DNA of 64,000 nucleotides from Polymyxa betae (lineage: Eukaryota > Endomyxa > Phytomyxea > Plasmodiophorida > Plasmodiophoridae), in assembly GCA_003693705.1 (NCBI GenBank), contig RBZT01000348.1, forward strand, positions 88,886-152,885. The letters run 5' to 3'. Positions 13,016-24,300 of this stretch are shown in pieces (positions within the stretch are counted from its first letter, which is position 1; every line of letters begins with the position of its first letter). The translations under genes were made by a program, and so were the position numbers. A model generated the notes under the pieces. That model was given only the letters and a program-made list of their open reading frames with translations, did no database searches and was not told where the DNA came from.

Positions 13016-15542
13016 CTATTGATGTTGCTGTTTAGAATAATGTTTAAACATCGATGAAAGGCCACTTGTCGCAGTCGATAGGCCCAATGAAGCATCCGCC
13101 AGCCATTTGGTTGCTGAAGTGGCTACTCCGCTCGACAATCCAGAGCGACTCTCGCGTTTACCGATCGATGTTGATGTCGGCGAATAAGTCGGCATACTGC
13201 TCACATGAGTTTCTGAGTCAGCAATGTCGTCGCCGAAATCACGCCTTTTCAACTCACGGACGCCATACAAATTCACTGGGAGCGAAGGCAGCCTTGGGGT
13301 ATCCCTTGATAGCAAAGGAGCAATGTTGGCTACCCGGTTTAAAGACTGAGATGGGGTCTTTGAGTTAAGAGAAGGAATTGAGTAAAAAATCGACCCAAAT
13401 ATAACAGAGCAACGAGCTGACTGGACACGGACGCTTTCTCTCAAAGCTTGGTCCGATGCTGCTAGAACAACTGGTTCGATTAAGCATCTGACCTCTCTTA
13501 TTGCAGCAGCCGCATTTGTAGAAGAGATTGAAGAGATCCCATGTGAAGATAATATGTGAGACGGGACGCCAATCTGGGCGAAAATGAACAAAACGTCAAA
13601 TAAAAACTGGGACTTGAAGGGTTGTGACAGTGACTTCACCGATTCCAGATTGTCTCTGATTATAGTGGCAACTTGATCACATATACCAGCACAGATATGA
13701 GCATTAATGAAGGCATCGAACTCAGCACAATGCAAGGTTTGAATTTCGCGATTAAGGTCGTACAAGAACGACATGGCAAACGGCGACGCATTGCACGGCA
13801 CTTGAACATCCCCGACTGTTGCCCAAGTAGACGAGATTTGATCAGATTTTGGTAGGTTCCATAACTGGACGCTGGACTCGACACGGTCTCGTAACGAAAC
13901 CGTGATTGATGAAGCGTTGGCGTTCGTCCATAATTGATAAGCCTTCAAGCGGGTTGCCGAATACCTACTCTGGATTTCATTGAACTTATCGGGATGGATA
14001 AGGCTTTTGACACAAACAGCACTGGACCAGAACCGCTGGGATATTCTTCCAAATAAAACCGAACGATTGACGTTCTCACTTTCCAAAACACGCTGTTCTA
14101 GGACACCAGCAATCTTTGACAAAGCGTCCAAACAGCTTTGTTCAATATCATTGCGGACGGTAACTGTCATCAAATCCACGAGGTCCGCGACTTTGAAAGA
14201 ACTCGCAACTGAGCTGTCTAATAATGCATGTGACGTTTGTGACAGCGAACGCAAAGAAACGTTGAATCGCTCTCCGATGCTTTCAACCAGAATCAAATAA
14301 GGGTCAGAGGTATTCTGGTTCATATCCGTAATTTGTCTCCAGAATGTGCTATTTCGGCGATGACGAGTTGCAACCTGCTGTGCACTAGTATTGCAGACCT
14401 TGTCTATAGATGGTTCAAGTTCTACAAGGTGCGCGATCAGCTGATCTGGCAATCTGTCAAACATATGCAGAGCGTGATGAAGTAATGCATTCTTCAGGGG
14501 CTCATAGAAAATAGATTGCCAAATTTGATGGATATCAGAACCGAGACAGTATGTTACAGCAAAAGGCCATGAATTGGTTCCATACTGGAACAGTACATTG
14601 AGAATTTGGTCGCGAACGCTCGCCAACTTGTCTCCGCTATAAGCCAAAAGAACAGCCGAGTAATCTTGAAGTATGAGATCACGAATGGAATCTTGAAACC
14701 AGATGCTGACAGATTCATTGATAGCATCCTGACCAAGAAGCGCAATCTTCCCAGGTTCACCGAGCCAATTATAGCACTCCGATAGTGTCAACCGCAACGT
14801 GTAAGCGAAACGATCATGCTCATCGCCAGATGCAATTAGCTGCTGCATGCCCTTCAAGCGACAATCAAGAAAGCTATGAAGCGCCTCTCTCCAGTCCAGA
14901 CCTTCGATCGCAACGATAGCCCTCAAAGCATCTTCATCACGAAGAGGTTCGTTGGCCTCGATCAAACGGTCACAGCATAACTGCTTGAGCTGACGGGGTA
15001 AGTCATGCACCAATTCCGATTGCTCGACCCAGAATGGATCTGTACGGTTATCGAGCTGTTCAAGAGCCCGAAGTCCTTTAAAATATTCCTCGACACTGTG
15101 CTGAAGCCTTCCAGCATCCATTCCTTCCCAAACACGCTCAGCTGTAAATAAGGCAGTCACCTGGTCTTGCTTCGATTGATGAAGACGATCGCGGTTCTGT
15201 TCTTCAGATTTGGCTTTTTCTATAGCAGCGGATTTCGCATTCGAAACGATGTTGTCAATATCATCAAATAATAAACGTAGATCGTGTATCTCTTGAACTG
15301 CAGAATCTAGCTCGAGTTTCATATCGCAAATTGAGTCAGTTGTATGCAGAAGATCCCGAAATTTATCCCCGATTAAACAACGCAGCTCTTCCACCTATTT
15401 GCATATTTTCAGTCAATGCAGTACTAGCATATCATAGATCAACCTTAGCTGCAGCATCTGAATGGAGTCTTCGCTGAACCTGACGGATATCTTCCAAAGA
15501 CGATTGTTTCCACAATTGATCATAGTTCCCGCCTGGCGACAT
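13016..15542 (-). CDS. COG1: Conserved oligomeric Golgi complex subunit 1 (COG1)
   Basis: Subunit of the COG tethering complex, which acts in retrograde vesicle traffic at the Golgi. A large exon (13016-15394, 792 codons) carries the typical N-terminal block with ELRCLIGDKFRDLLHTTDSI, followed by a helical coiled-coil region and a long helical-bundle C-terminus. A 49-bp intron (15395-15443) joins it in frame to a first exon with ATG at 15540-15542 that supplies about 33 residues (DQLWKQSSLEDIRQVQRRL), matching the short helix before the RxLIG motif in COG1 of other eukaryotes. Total about 825 residues, close to the animal and plant proteins. The C-terminal tail is Ser-rich and divergent. The neighbouring PET127 gene lies upstream on the same strand. 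Confidence 0.85.
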
Positions 15543-15975
15543 TGGAAGAACAGCCATCACTTAGCTGTAGTTGGTTATCTCTGGAAGAAATCTCCAACGA
15601 CGAGTTCCCACAAATGAGGTCGGACTCGGAAATCTGCCTCTACCACGCCAAGGATGAGGGAGAAGGGCGAGGTGGCCGCGCACATCCTATACAATTCTCA
15701 CTGAAGTTTGTTACAAGACGAGATGATAAGTTGAGTGATAACTGATGATCAGTCCATATGGAAGGGCATCTCACTCATTTCAGAGTGAGAGCTATACAGT
15801 AACAATTGAGTTCCCACATCTCCAGTGGGTCTCAATGCCCAGGGCGCTGACGCCACTGCAAAAGGGAAAGAAAGCACGTTACAATGCAGTGATCATTGAC
15901 CGAATGACAGTTTATACAGTGAGGGGGCAACTGACAGTAGCCTTATTGTCATCCCCTAAATCACCTCTATTTTGC
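15543..15975. other. Spacer between PET127 and COG1
   Basis: A 433-bp interval holding the 3' side of PET127 and the 5' side of COG1, both on the minus strand. It contains open frames on the plus strand (for example 15542-15745), but their composition (acidic, Gly/Arg-rich, no conserved block) does not look coding. I see no RNA gene or repeat. Confidence 0.5.
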
Positions 15976-17893
15976 TCATTTATACATAAACATTCGTGGC
16001 GATGTGCTCTCCTCTCTCTCTGTCTCCTTCAGAGCATACCAGTATTCCCGAGCGATGGATAACGGGCCGTTCACCGTCTCGGGACCGAACCGGTACTCGG
16101 TCTCTAAAGACGCCGGTGTTTTCTTTAGGCTTAGAGAAGGCATACGAGGACCAATTGACTTCCCATTCAGCAGATGTGTGACATTCATCGTGTACATGAA
16201 CAACTTTCCATTGACCGCCTTGTCATACAGAGGCAGGATGCTATGTCCCTTGCTCTCCTAAACTACATGAGCCAGCAAGTTCTCAGTAAACAAGCACCTA
16301 CACGGGCAGCTTCGAATTTCATGCACTCCTCATAACGGGTTTTCAATGCACCTAACGATGTATCCTCGGGAAACTCAACATTAAATTCATCTAGGAGTCG
16401 CTGCCTGAGTTCATCGGAAGTCATATCATCGATTACTGGAGGGTCCAGTTCGACAAAAATCTGCAGATGACCTGGGAACAAGACAGTCAGAGATTGTTAT
16501 GAAATCCTTCAGCCGCAATGCACCGATCGATTTCTGAGGAGCTCGAAGAGTAATTTTTAAGGCCGATTCGGAGTGAAAATCATTGACGATTTCGCAGAGA
16601 ATCCTTTCCAGCAATTTGACGCTGATATCAAATAGCTTGTCAGCCGTTTTCGAGTCGCCCACCAGAATATCATCCATTCGAGTCAGTGGCAGATACTCGA
16701 ATCTGTTCGAATATCTAAGATCATCAAAAGGATGGCTTTCTTTACATTTACCCGAAGAATTGTTCGGTGTTATGATAGGCAACGAAAACGCCATGCATTC
16801 GACCCAGCCGAACCTATATGAGCTATAGCAAGCGAGCCATGAAATTCCAATCAACTGACTTGGAATGAGTATTTCAGCATTACAGTCCTTGAGAGGTCGT
16901 ACAGCTCCCGCTCAAATGAATTCAGTTCGCCTCTCAAAGACGACAACTCGTACCGTAGGTGCTGTTCGTACGTAGCCAGATTATGCCGAATAGCGAGAAC
17001 AGCCCGAGTTTTCAAGTCGAATGTTTGATTCGGCATTGGTAAATCAGGGTCGGAACAGTCCAATTGCGAACGGATCATGAACCTGCCGATCTTCGTGAAA
17101 GCGAACGCCTCCGGGCGCGATATCAACGACTGATCAGTGGGTCGCGATATGAGACTTTTTAGCACCAATCGGACGTAATCCTCATGGGCCAGAGTCAATT
17201 TATGCTCCAGCGATTTACCGAGGTCCATGAGGATACGACTGGCGGCCGAATTTGGTGACGAATCGCTGTCCATCAGCCAGAGATTGGACTCCTTCTGGTG
17301 CAGTATGATCGCAGCCGGGTTTCGAGCGCTTTGCGTCAGCGTCTTCGGCATGGTCCGAAACGATTCTGATAAATGCGACGTATTTACAGGGCGATGACCG
17401 CTAACAGCAAAGTATACATTCGACAGCGCCGATGTCATCGAAGACTTCATACAGAATATTTCAGCCATTACGTCACAAGGGAAATTATCGAGAAAGAGAG
17501 CTAACCGTTGAGCATGCCAGGCGGCATTGGTATTCGTTGGCGTATTCCATTAACCGAGGGTCACAGGAAGATTTCACGAACGATGGCAGCGCGGCGAAAT
17601 CGACCTTCGATACATGCTCGATGGATTTCAAATGCGAGGGTATATCCAGGAGCTGAACCGTCTGCGGGCCTTTCGCCTTCAAAACGCAGCGGACTTCATC
17701 GACCAATTGAGGTGTCTCCACCGACCCAGAACAATCAATACGTTTGTATATTGTCGGGGTCAAGATGCGACGATACGATCCAGGCGACAGCATCGGTCCC
17801 GGACAGCGATGATACAGGGCGGAGCCCTGAACGCAATATTACCCTCCTGCGTGCGCAAATGCGGGCATTGACACAAGAAACATTCCAAGCCAT
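15976..17893 (-). CDS. PET127: Pet127-family mitochondrial protein (PD-(D/E)xK nuclease-like fold)
   Basis: Pet127 is a membrane-associated mitochondrial protein of yeast involved in mRNA 5' processing and stability; the family has a nuclease-like fold. Joined exons give the conserved order: LLDIPSHLKSIEHVSK, then CST/SSMTSALSNVYF with SGHRPVNTSHL across an intron, HQKESNLWLMDSDS, the nuclease-like FDLKTRAVLAIR, ELYDLSRTVMLKYSFQ/VRLGRMHG (across an intron ending at 16800) with VAYHNTEQFFG, and a C-terminal region ending in a TGA at 15976-15978. At least five short GT-AG introns are needed, each restoring a conserved block. The 5' end is not resolved: the first conserved exon begins near 17840, and the ATG at 17891-17893 is only a candidate because an in-frame stop intervenes. 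About 600 residues. Confidence 0.75.
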
Positions 17894-18147
17894 TTGAAAC
17901 AGGCCAGCATCAGTTCAGGGTGCACAGCAAACAGTACGAAGAGTTGCTTCAAACAGAAAAGAATTGCATTGGATGACAAGTAGCTTGGTAGAAAGAGAAT
18001 TCAGACTCCCGAAGGAAACTGATCATGACGCAGACCAAGGGGTAAGCAGTGCTTGCAAAGCGAAAGAAAGAGGAGTCTCAAAACCCTGTTTCGCTGCCGC
18101 AAGAATAAAAAAAGCAAGCAGCCCAATGATCAACACGATTGATGATT

Positions 18148-19916
18148 TATATAGGAAAGGCCCAGTTTTGAGTGATAGAATCTGGGAACAACGACATTGG
18201 TGGCACTGTGGTCATCTCGACCTTCCTGCGCTTTGTCCTGTATTTCGATAGCAACTACGCAACAGATATCGTCAGGGCATCCAGCAACCGCACGAAACGC
18301 ATTTCCACTCACCGATTTATAGGTAAACGATGAGTACAGATTCAAGTCGAAGTCGACAGTTGGCAACGTTTCCATTTCAATGCAGGAAGCCAGCTTGGAG
18401 ACCTCCGGACAGAAATGCGACTTGAGAGTGACGATTTCCCATAAACTGCTCTCCAGCGCTTGCGATTTCTTCGGATCGGTCTCGGATTCTACGAACGGAT
18501 CGGCCCTGCCCACAGCCTGATCAAGCGCCTGCAAAGCTGGTGTTAGATTGCCAAGAATGGTATGGTTGCAGCGGTTACCGATGGACGATCGATCAGAACG
18601 CGACAGGACGGAAACCGGCGCAGCAGATTGAAGACGATGGCCAGGCAGAACAAAGCGCCAGACGGCGGCGATGTAATCGCTAGTCGGGCGAACTTTTTGA
18701 TGAAGGCGGCAACCAGATATGACGGCAAGTAGCTGGATCGCATGAACTTCCAGATCAAGGTCAGGAACCGCTCCCGGTAATTCGCATGAAAAATGGACGG
18801 CTTCAGCGAAGCGTACAGGTCATCGTAAAATCCCGGATAGTCGAGGTTATGCTGGGCGATCAGAATGAACAGGCCCTCCAGGGCCAGCATGGTCGCGATT
18901 CCGCCGTTCTTATAAGAATCCATCAGGAAATCGCAGAGGACCAGCGGCTGACGGAAACTCGGCAGAATCGTCATCTTGACGTTAGCCAGTATGATGCGAT
19001 GCAGGTCGCGAGGCAGGTCGGCGTCGCGCAGGATCTCCATCCAGGCCCGGTTCAGGGCGCGCGAATGCGATTTAGCTCGCGACGCCTTCCCGTGCTTGTC
19101 TGCCGGAGACAGGTATTTGCCAACCAGCGCCTGCTCCTCTTTGCCGATCGGGATCTCGACCTGGACCAGGATTAGGATCGCGTTCTCGAACAGGTGGTGA
19201 AGGACGTCATCGTCAGCATCGTTAAATTCGGACACCGATGCCAATGTCAGGTCGACGTCTTCGAACGCCTCCTGCAACGCCTTCAGCGTCCAGAACTGGA
19301 TGTCGTCATACACGCCCAGGTAATGCGTCACGAAATGGACGCGGGCTGCTTTGCCAACGTGGTGGTTGGCGATCAGCGACATGACGACTAGTTTCAGCGT
19401 CTGGAATGGGAATTCGTAGTTATGTTCAGCGCCGACCTGGCAACGGACGGCGACCAGATCCAGCAGCGAATCGATAGCGACAATTTGGAGGCCTTCATCG
19501 GTGCCGTGAAGGCAGCGACGCAAAAGTGTCACAAAAAAGTCGAGTTTTGGCTCAAGCCATGGCAAGAATTTGTTGTCGGGCCTCGGATCGAGGAACAGGC
19601 CGTACTCGCTCGCGAACGAAAACAGGATCCGACGCAGCGATTGGATGGCGGCCAGTGTGATCGTGAAAGAGTCCAGGTGCTTTTCGAGCAGAGACAGCAA
19701 TGTGACGACATCGTCGGCCTGGCTGATATCGTCGTGAATCTGGCCTTCCAGGCGCCGGATCTCCAGCACGACTTCGTCCGGCGCCATTTCTGACCGGAAC
19801 TTTCGAAAAGACGGGGAAACTGCAATATTCCGTACGGAGTCCGAGAATCTTTTTTTATTCCTTTCTAAAAATGTTTGCCGAATTTTGTTAATGACATCAA
19901 GTTGCTTTGCTGACAT
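18148..19916 (-). CDS. NOC4: Nucleolar complex protein 4 (NOC4/UTP19)
   Basis: Nucleolar factor needed, with NOP14, for assembly and export of the 40S pre-ribosome. The long first exon starts at ATG 19914-19916. It contains the CBF/Mak21 domain with blocks such as LNRAWMEIL, LVLCDFLMDSYKNGG, LEGLFILIAQHNLDYPGFYD and LVAAFIKKFARLAI, all typical of NOC4. A 50-bp intron (18529-18578) leads to a second exon with DPKKSQALESSLWEIVTLKSH, the conserved C-terminal block. A 58-bp intron (18255-18312) leads to a basic tail (KYRTKRRK) and a TAA at 18148-18150. Total about 560 residues, close to human NOC4L. The first exon is noticeably GC-richer than its neighbours. Confidence 0.9.
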
Positions 19917-20155
19917 CGTTATGCACGACAGATGTCAGTATATTTTCACAAAAAACATTGTGATCCTTTATACCTTCTTAAAACGAATGGCGATCGGCAA
20001 GACAAGCGAGCTGTTAACTAGAATTTACAAATCTGTGAGAGCGAATCATAAACTGCTATCTCAATGTCAAAGGGCGCCATTCAGAAGGACAAAACACTTT
20101 ATTGTGCATAAAATTTGTAAATCTATAGCACTGATGAGAATCAGGTCACGATTGC

Positions 20156-20826
20156 CTATGACAGCGACACCATCCATTCGGCAACTTTCGGGTTTTTGAT
20201 CACATTCTTATACAAGTCATTGAGATTTTCATGACGATCCAAGGCATCTTTTCCAATCGGAGACACCGCTCCTAAAGCATATTAAAACTGTTATCGATAT
20301 CGTCTTCTCAAAACATACCACGCTTGACGGAATCGATCAGACCGAACAAGGACAGATCGGCGATTGTCAGCTGGTCTCCAACAGCGAATCCCTTCGTCTG
20401 CTGCCCGGCCAGACGATTCAACGTATCGAACAGTTTCGCGAATGTATCGGCGTACACAGCCTCCATCAGCTGTCGGCGTGTCGCCTCATCTAGACCCGGC
20501 ATCGACACCAACACGACCGCGTTATAAAAGGTGTCGACAGCGGCGACAATCTCATCGACTGCCATGACCAGAATGGGGTTGGCCGGAAGCAAATCTCCTA
20601 TATTACCGACGAATCGCAGCAGGGCGGACGCCTGCGCGTACAGGGTCCCGTTCACGACCATGAGCGGGCTCTGGCCGAACGGCGCCGTCGTCCGAAACGG
20701 CTCCCATTCTTCGGGCGATAGCCGCTCGTCCTCAAATGGGATATTACTGATGTGCAGGGCGAGACGGATCGGGTTGGCTCGCCCGGTTCTGTCGAAAGTT
20801 GTCAGCTTGATGGTTGGGTATCCCAT
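20156..20826 (-). CDS. Glutathione S-transferase (sigma/alpha-like)
   Basis: Cytosolic GST-type protein, likely conjugating glutathione to electrophiles. The N-terminal thioredoxin-fold domain has the TFDRTGRANPIRLAL stretch. It also has the glutathione-contact pattern PFGQSPLMV (cis-Pro) and AQASALLRFVG in place of the usual QSxAIxRYL. The all-helical C-domain has VGDQLTIADLSLFG, the N-capping box of GSTs. One 47-bp intron (20272-20318) joins VKRG to AVSPIGKDALDRH, ending with a TAG at 20156-20158. About 208 residues, the usual length. The residue normally acting as catalytic Tyr (here in TTFDRTG) appears replaced, so catalysis is not certain. It is divergent from the LYS fusion gene, so the two share a 5' region. 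Confidence 0.85.
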
Positions 20827-21354
20827 CGGTCTTTGAATTCACCGATTTTATTAGCTCGGCATTAAAGTTGCCCGTACTGGACCGGACCCGGCCCACTGAT
20901 CGCCCAGTCATTGCCGATCGATAAGCTTGGGCCAGTCCCGTCCTGCGACAATCGGCAAGATGCAAATCTTGCTTCCCTGAAGGAAGGTACTCACCGTCTT
21001 ATGGATTACAGCTGCAGGTGTGATAGATTGTTCTTGGGGTCAGACGAAACGATCTGATGTTCGCCTGACTAGCTGGAGCCATTCGGAGTGGCCGAATCAA
21101 GCCCTGACAATTCAATGGGCTGGTCAATGAGGAGCCGAGACAGCGACCGACAAAACAGCGCGTGACATGACGGCGACTGGCGCGGCCCTCTCGCTCACTG
21201 CGCCTTTCTAACTTAGCGCGGACGACAGGCCGTAGCGATAATTTCATGGCGAAGCGGCGCCCCTGTGGCAGTGAGTTTTGTGCACATGTGCGGAGCGACT
21301 GAGGGCGTGACCTCCTTCCCTCTTCATGTCCTTTCACCATCATTCTATCAATCC
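20827..21354. promoter_or_regulatory. Shared 5' region between GST (-) and LYS1-LYS2 (+)
   Basis: A 528-bp interval between two divergently transcribed genes must hold both promoters. Open frames on either strand here are Arg/Ser-rich and unconserved. I could not pick out a TATA box or a repeated operator-like motif. An ATG at 21283 lies in frame with the downstream gene and is an alternative start. Confidence 0.35.
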
Positions 21355-24300
21355 ATGCTAGACAACATCACCGAGGTCTGGATCCGGTCCGAGTCGGCGA
21401 GCCAGGCGCCGCGAGGCGCTCGCCCCGATCTGGCCATCGATCGTCGAACGCCTCTTACGCCACAATGGACCGCCTATCTAATTGAGAATGACATCAGGTA
21501 GATTCGCCTTGTTCGCTCGTTATCTGCCAAAAACATTGTATTTAGTGTCACTGTTGAGTGCTCTACAGAACGGGCTTATCAAGACGAGGAATATGACCGA
21601 TGCGGCTGCCGTATGGTTGCAACTGGGTCGTGGACATCAGCTCCCAAATCGGCGTTGATTTTGGGCTTACGACTTCCAGAGCCTCTTCCCTCAACGATTT
21701 CCCATGCACACGCTTTTTTTTGTCACGCTTATAAAGGCCAACCAAATTGGCATCGGCGCCTGCTTCCGTTTCTCAAAGGCGATTCCGTTCTGTATGACCT
21801 AGAGTATCTTGTAGACGAGAACGGGCAGCGTTTAGCCTCTTTCGGCCAGACTGCGGGATCTATTGGACTTGCAACGTAAGGTTTTCTTCGACTTTTTAAC
21901 ACTGTTTTCTTATTCGCAACACAACAGAGGACTGTTCGCATGGTCTCGTCAAGTCTTGGCAAACAGATTCCCCGGGGTGTCTCTGCCGTCCAATATGTTA
22001 TCAGGAATGACGATGAACAGCGTGGAGACATTGCTACGAATGGCTGAGCAATGGACACAGCAGAAACCTCGCTGTCTCGTCATCGGAGCTAATGGCCGAT
22101 GCGGTCGCGGAGCCGTCGATTTCGCTGCATCCGCCAATGTCGAAATCGTTTGTTGGACCCGGGCTGATACTGCTCGTGGTGGTCCCTTTCCAGAGTTGCT
22201 TGATTTCGATATTGTCATTAATGCGATTCGCATCGATTCTGGTGATGCGTCGCTCTTCCAACCATGGCTGACCAATGAACTCATTCGAAGAGAGCCCCGA
22301 CGTCTTTCCGTGATAGTAGATATCAGCTGCGAGCCGAATTCGATGTTAAACCCATTCCCTCTATACAAGCAGGCGACCTCATTCGAGAGACCGACGTTAA
22401 CGCTAATCGAGGCTCATGATGGACATTCTGCTCTTGATCTGATTGCTATTCCGAACCTGCCGTCTCTACTGCCAGTCGATAGCAGCAACCAGTTCAGCGC
22501 TCAGCTAGCGCCCCTGCTGTTCGACCTTCTCATAGAACGATCTGCAAAGGTCTTGTTGCCAGCCGGTGCTGCTTTCCACGCAGCTGTTTCCCCTCTGGTA
22601 ATTCCGACTTTATCGAATAACGCTGCTAGAGTTCCAGCAGCGGATACCGAGGAGATCTCGTTCGATGCGGTTGCACTTGCAGATGGCTTCAACTTTGACA
22701 GCCTTCGATCCGCTGTTGAACAGCAGATCAAGCCTATGTTGAAATCAATCATATCCGGTTTAGAATTCGGTGATAAGAGCGGCGGAGGAAAAGTTGTGCT
22801 GCAGGATTACGACTTTGTAAATCGATGTGATGATATCCGGGACATCCAGCTGGTCTACATGAACTTGATGCGCAACCAGGAGTATGCACTTACTCGAGAA
22901 CGACCTCTTCATATTCTCGTATCGCGATCTCATCTATCGGTCGCTGCTCATGGTGCAATTCTTGACCAGATTTCGGTGACGTTGCTGGCCAAGTATCTAG
23001 CAGAAGGCGATTTCTCGTTGACGAAATCAAGTTTGTCGAATTTGCAGTATTGTGATTATGCTCGATGGTTTGCCGAGCGACTGGAGGAATTGAAAACCGG
23101 TAACGATCACGATGGGCTTTTGCTTTTTCGTGATGATCAGCAGTACTGGAAGCAAACACTGCTTGCTGGTGATGGGCAAATTGTCAGCGCCCAGTTGCCA
23201 ATGGATCTATCGCCTTCTCCAATGAGCTGGTAAGTCTTATGCAAAGATGGTATTCACAGCGATATAACTTTTCGGCGATCCAGGAAATTCACGACTCAAA
23301 AACGCCATACTGTCCCACTCCTGTCATCAGTGCTGCATTATCCAATGCCTGTGCAGGCTCTGGCAGCATTGTCACTCATCATTTATCGGCGTACGAACGA
23401 GCCCGATTTTGTCATCGGGACCCGAGCTTCCTTTCGTAATAGGTGATGCCTCTTTTTCTCGGGTTTTGGATGCTTAGAATTCGCAGATATTCACTAAAGC
23501 ATATTTTTGGGCCTTTCGAGGATCGGTCCATTCTGAGGCTTTCGCTGGACAAGGACATGACTGTCAAGGCATTGCTGGAGCAATGTATGCGTCAGTGGGA
23601 AGGCGTCGCACTACATCAAGAACTACCACTGCGCCATCTCAACACTGATTATGCTCATCAAAATATCGAATTCATTGCCGAATCAGAACTTTCTGAACGA
23701 TTCAATCTCACTGAGCCGCAGGGCTCCTACCAAATTCGCTTCCGTCTGTGGCCGAATTCGTTTCTAAGTATCGATTATGATCCGGGAACATTCCTTCCTG
23801 AATCCATCACTGAACTGGCAAATCAAATCTGCTTGATTATTTCCGAACTGAACGAAAGCCTTCATATATCGACTCTGGACGTTAAATTGACGACACGAAG
23901 TGCCAGGCACCTTCTTCCAGACCCGACCCAACCCCTCGATTCTTCTTATCCTGGCCCGATTACTGAAGTTTTTAAAGAAAACTGTTTAAAAACCCCAGAG
24001 GCCATCGCCATATCGTCGGAAGGTATGCAAGAAACCGCTTTGCATCAATGCTTTAACGGCTCTGCTCAGATGTTTCTATAACGTATGGGCGACTATACGA
24101 GCATGTTTCATGGTTAGCTGGACAATTACGATCAGCTGGTATTAGACGTGGTGACATCGTTGCGATATACGGTGACCGCGTCCCGTCTGTTGTTTGGGCT
24201 ATCATGGGCGTTCTATTCTCTGGAGCTGCGTTGTCCATGATGGACCCCCGGTACCCAACCGAACGACTCATTGCATGCTTGGGCATAGCTAAACCGCGAG

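Noticed and set aside
15542-15745. Plus-strand frame of 67 residues starting next to the COG1 start codon
   Set aside because: It overlaps the COG1 5' region, is low-complexity acidic/Gly-rich and has no conserved block or splice partner.
16004-16261. Plus-strand frame of 85 residues overlapping the end of PET127
   Set aside because: The minus-strand exon in the same place continues the PET127 protein in frame after a canonical splice; the plus frame is its shadow.
18023-18150. Minus-strand frame with a membrane-helix-like stretch (IVLIIGLLAFFILAAAK) ending at 18023
   Set aside because: It follows the NOC4 stop in another frame and the helix arises from a T-rich intron-like or 3' region; NOC4 already has a better C-terminus at 18148.
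18786-19793. Several long plus-strand frames (65-129 residues) opposite NOC4
   Set aside because: They are antisense shadows caused by the high GC content of the NOC4 exon; the minus strand carries clear family motifs.
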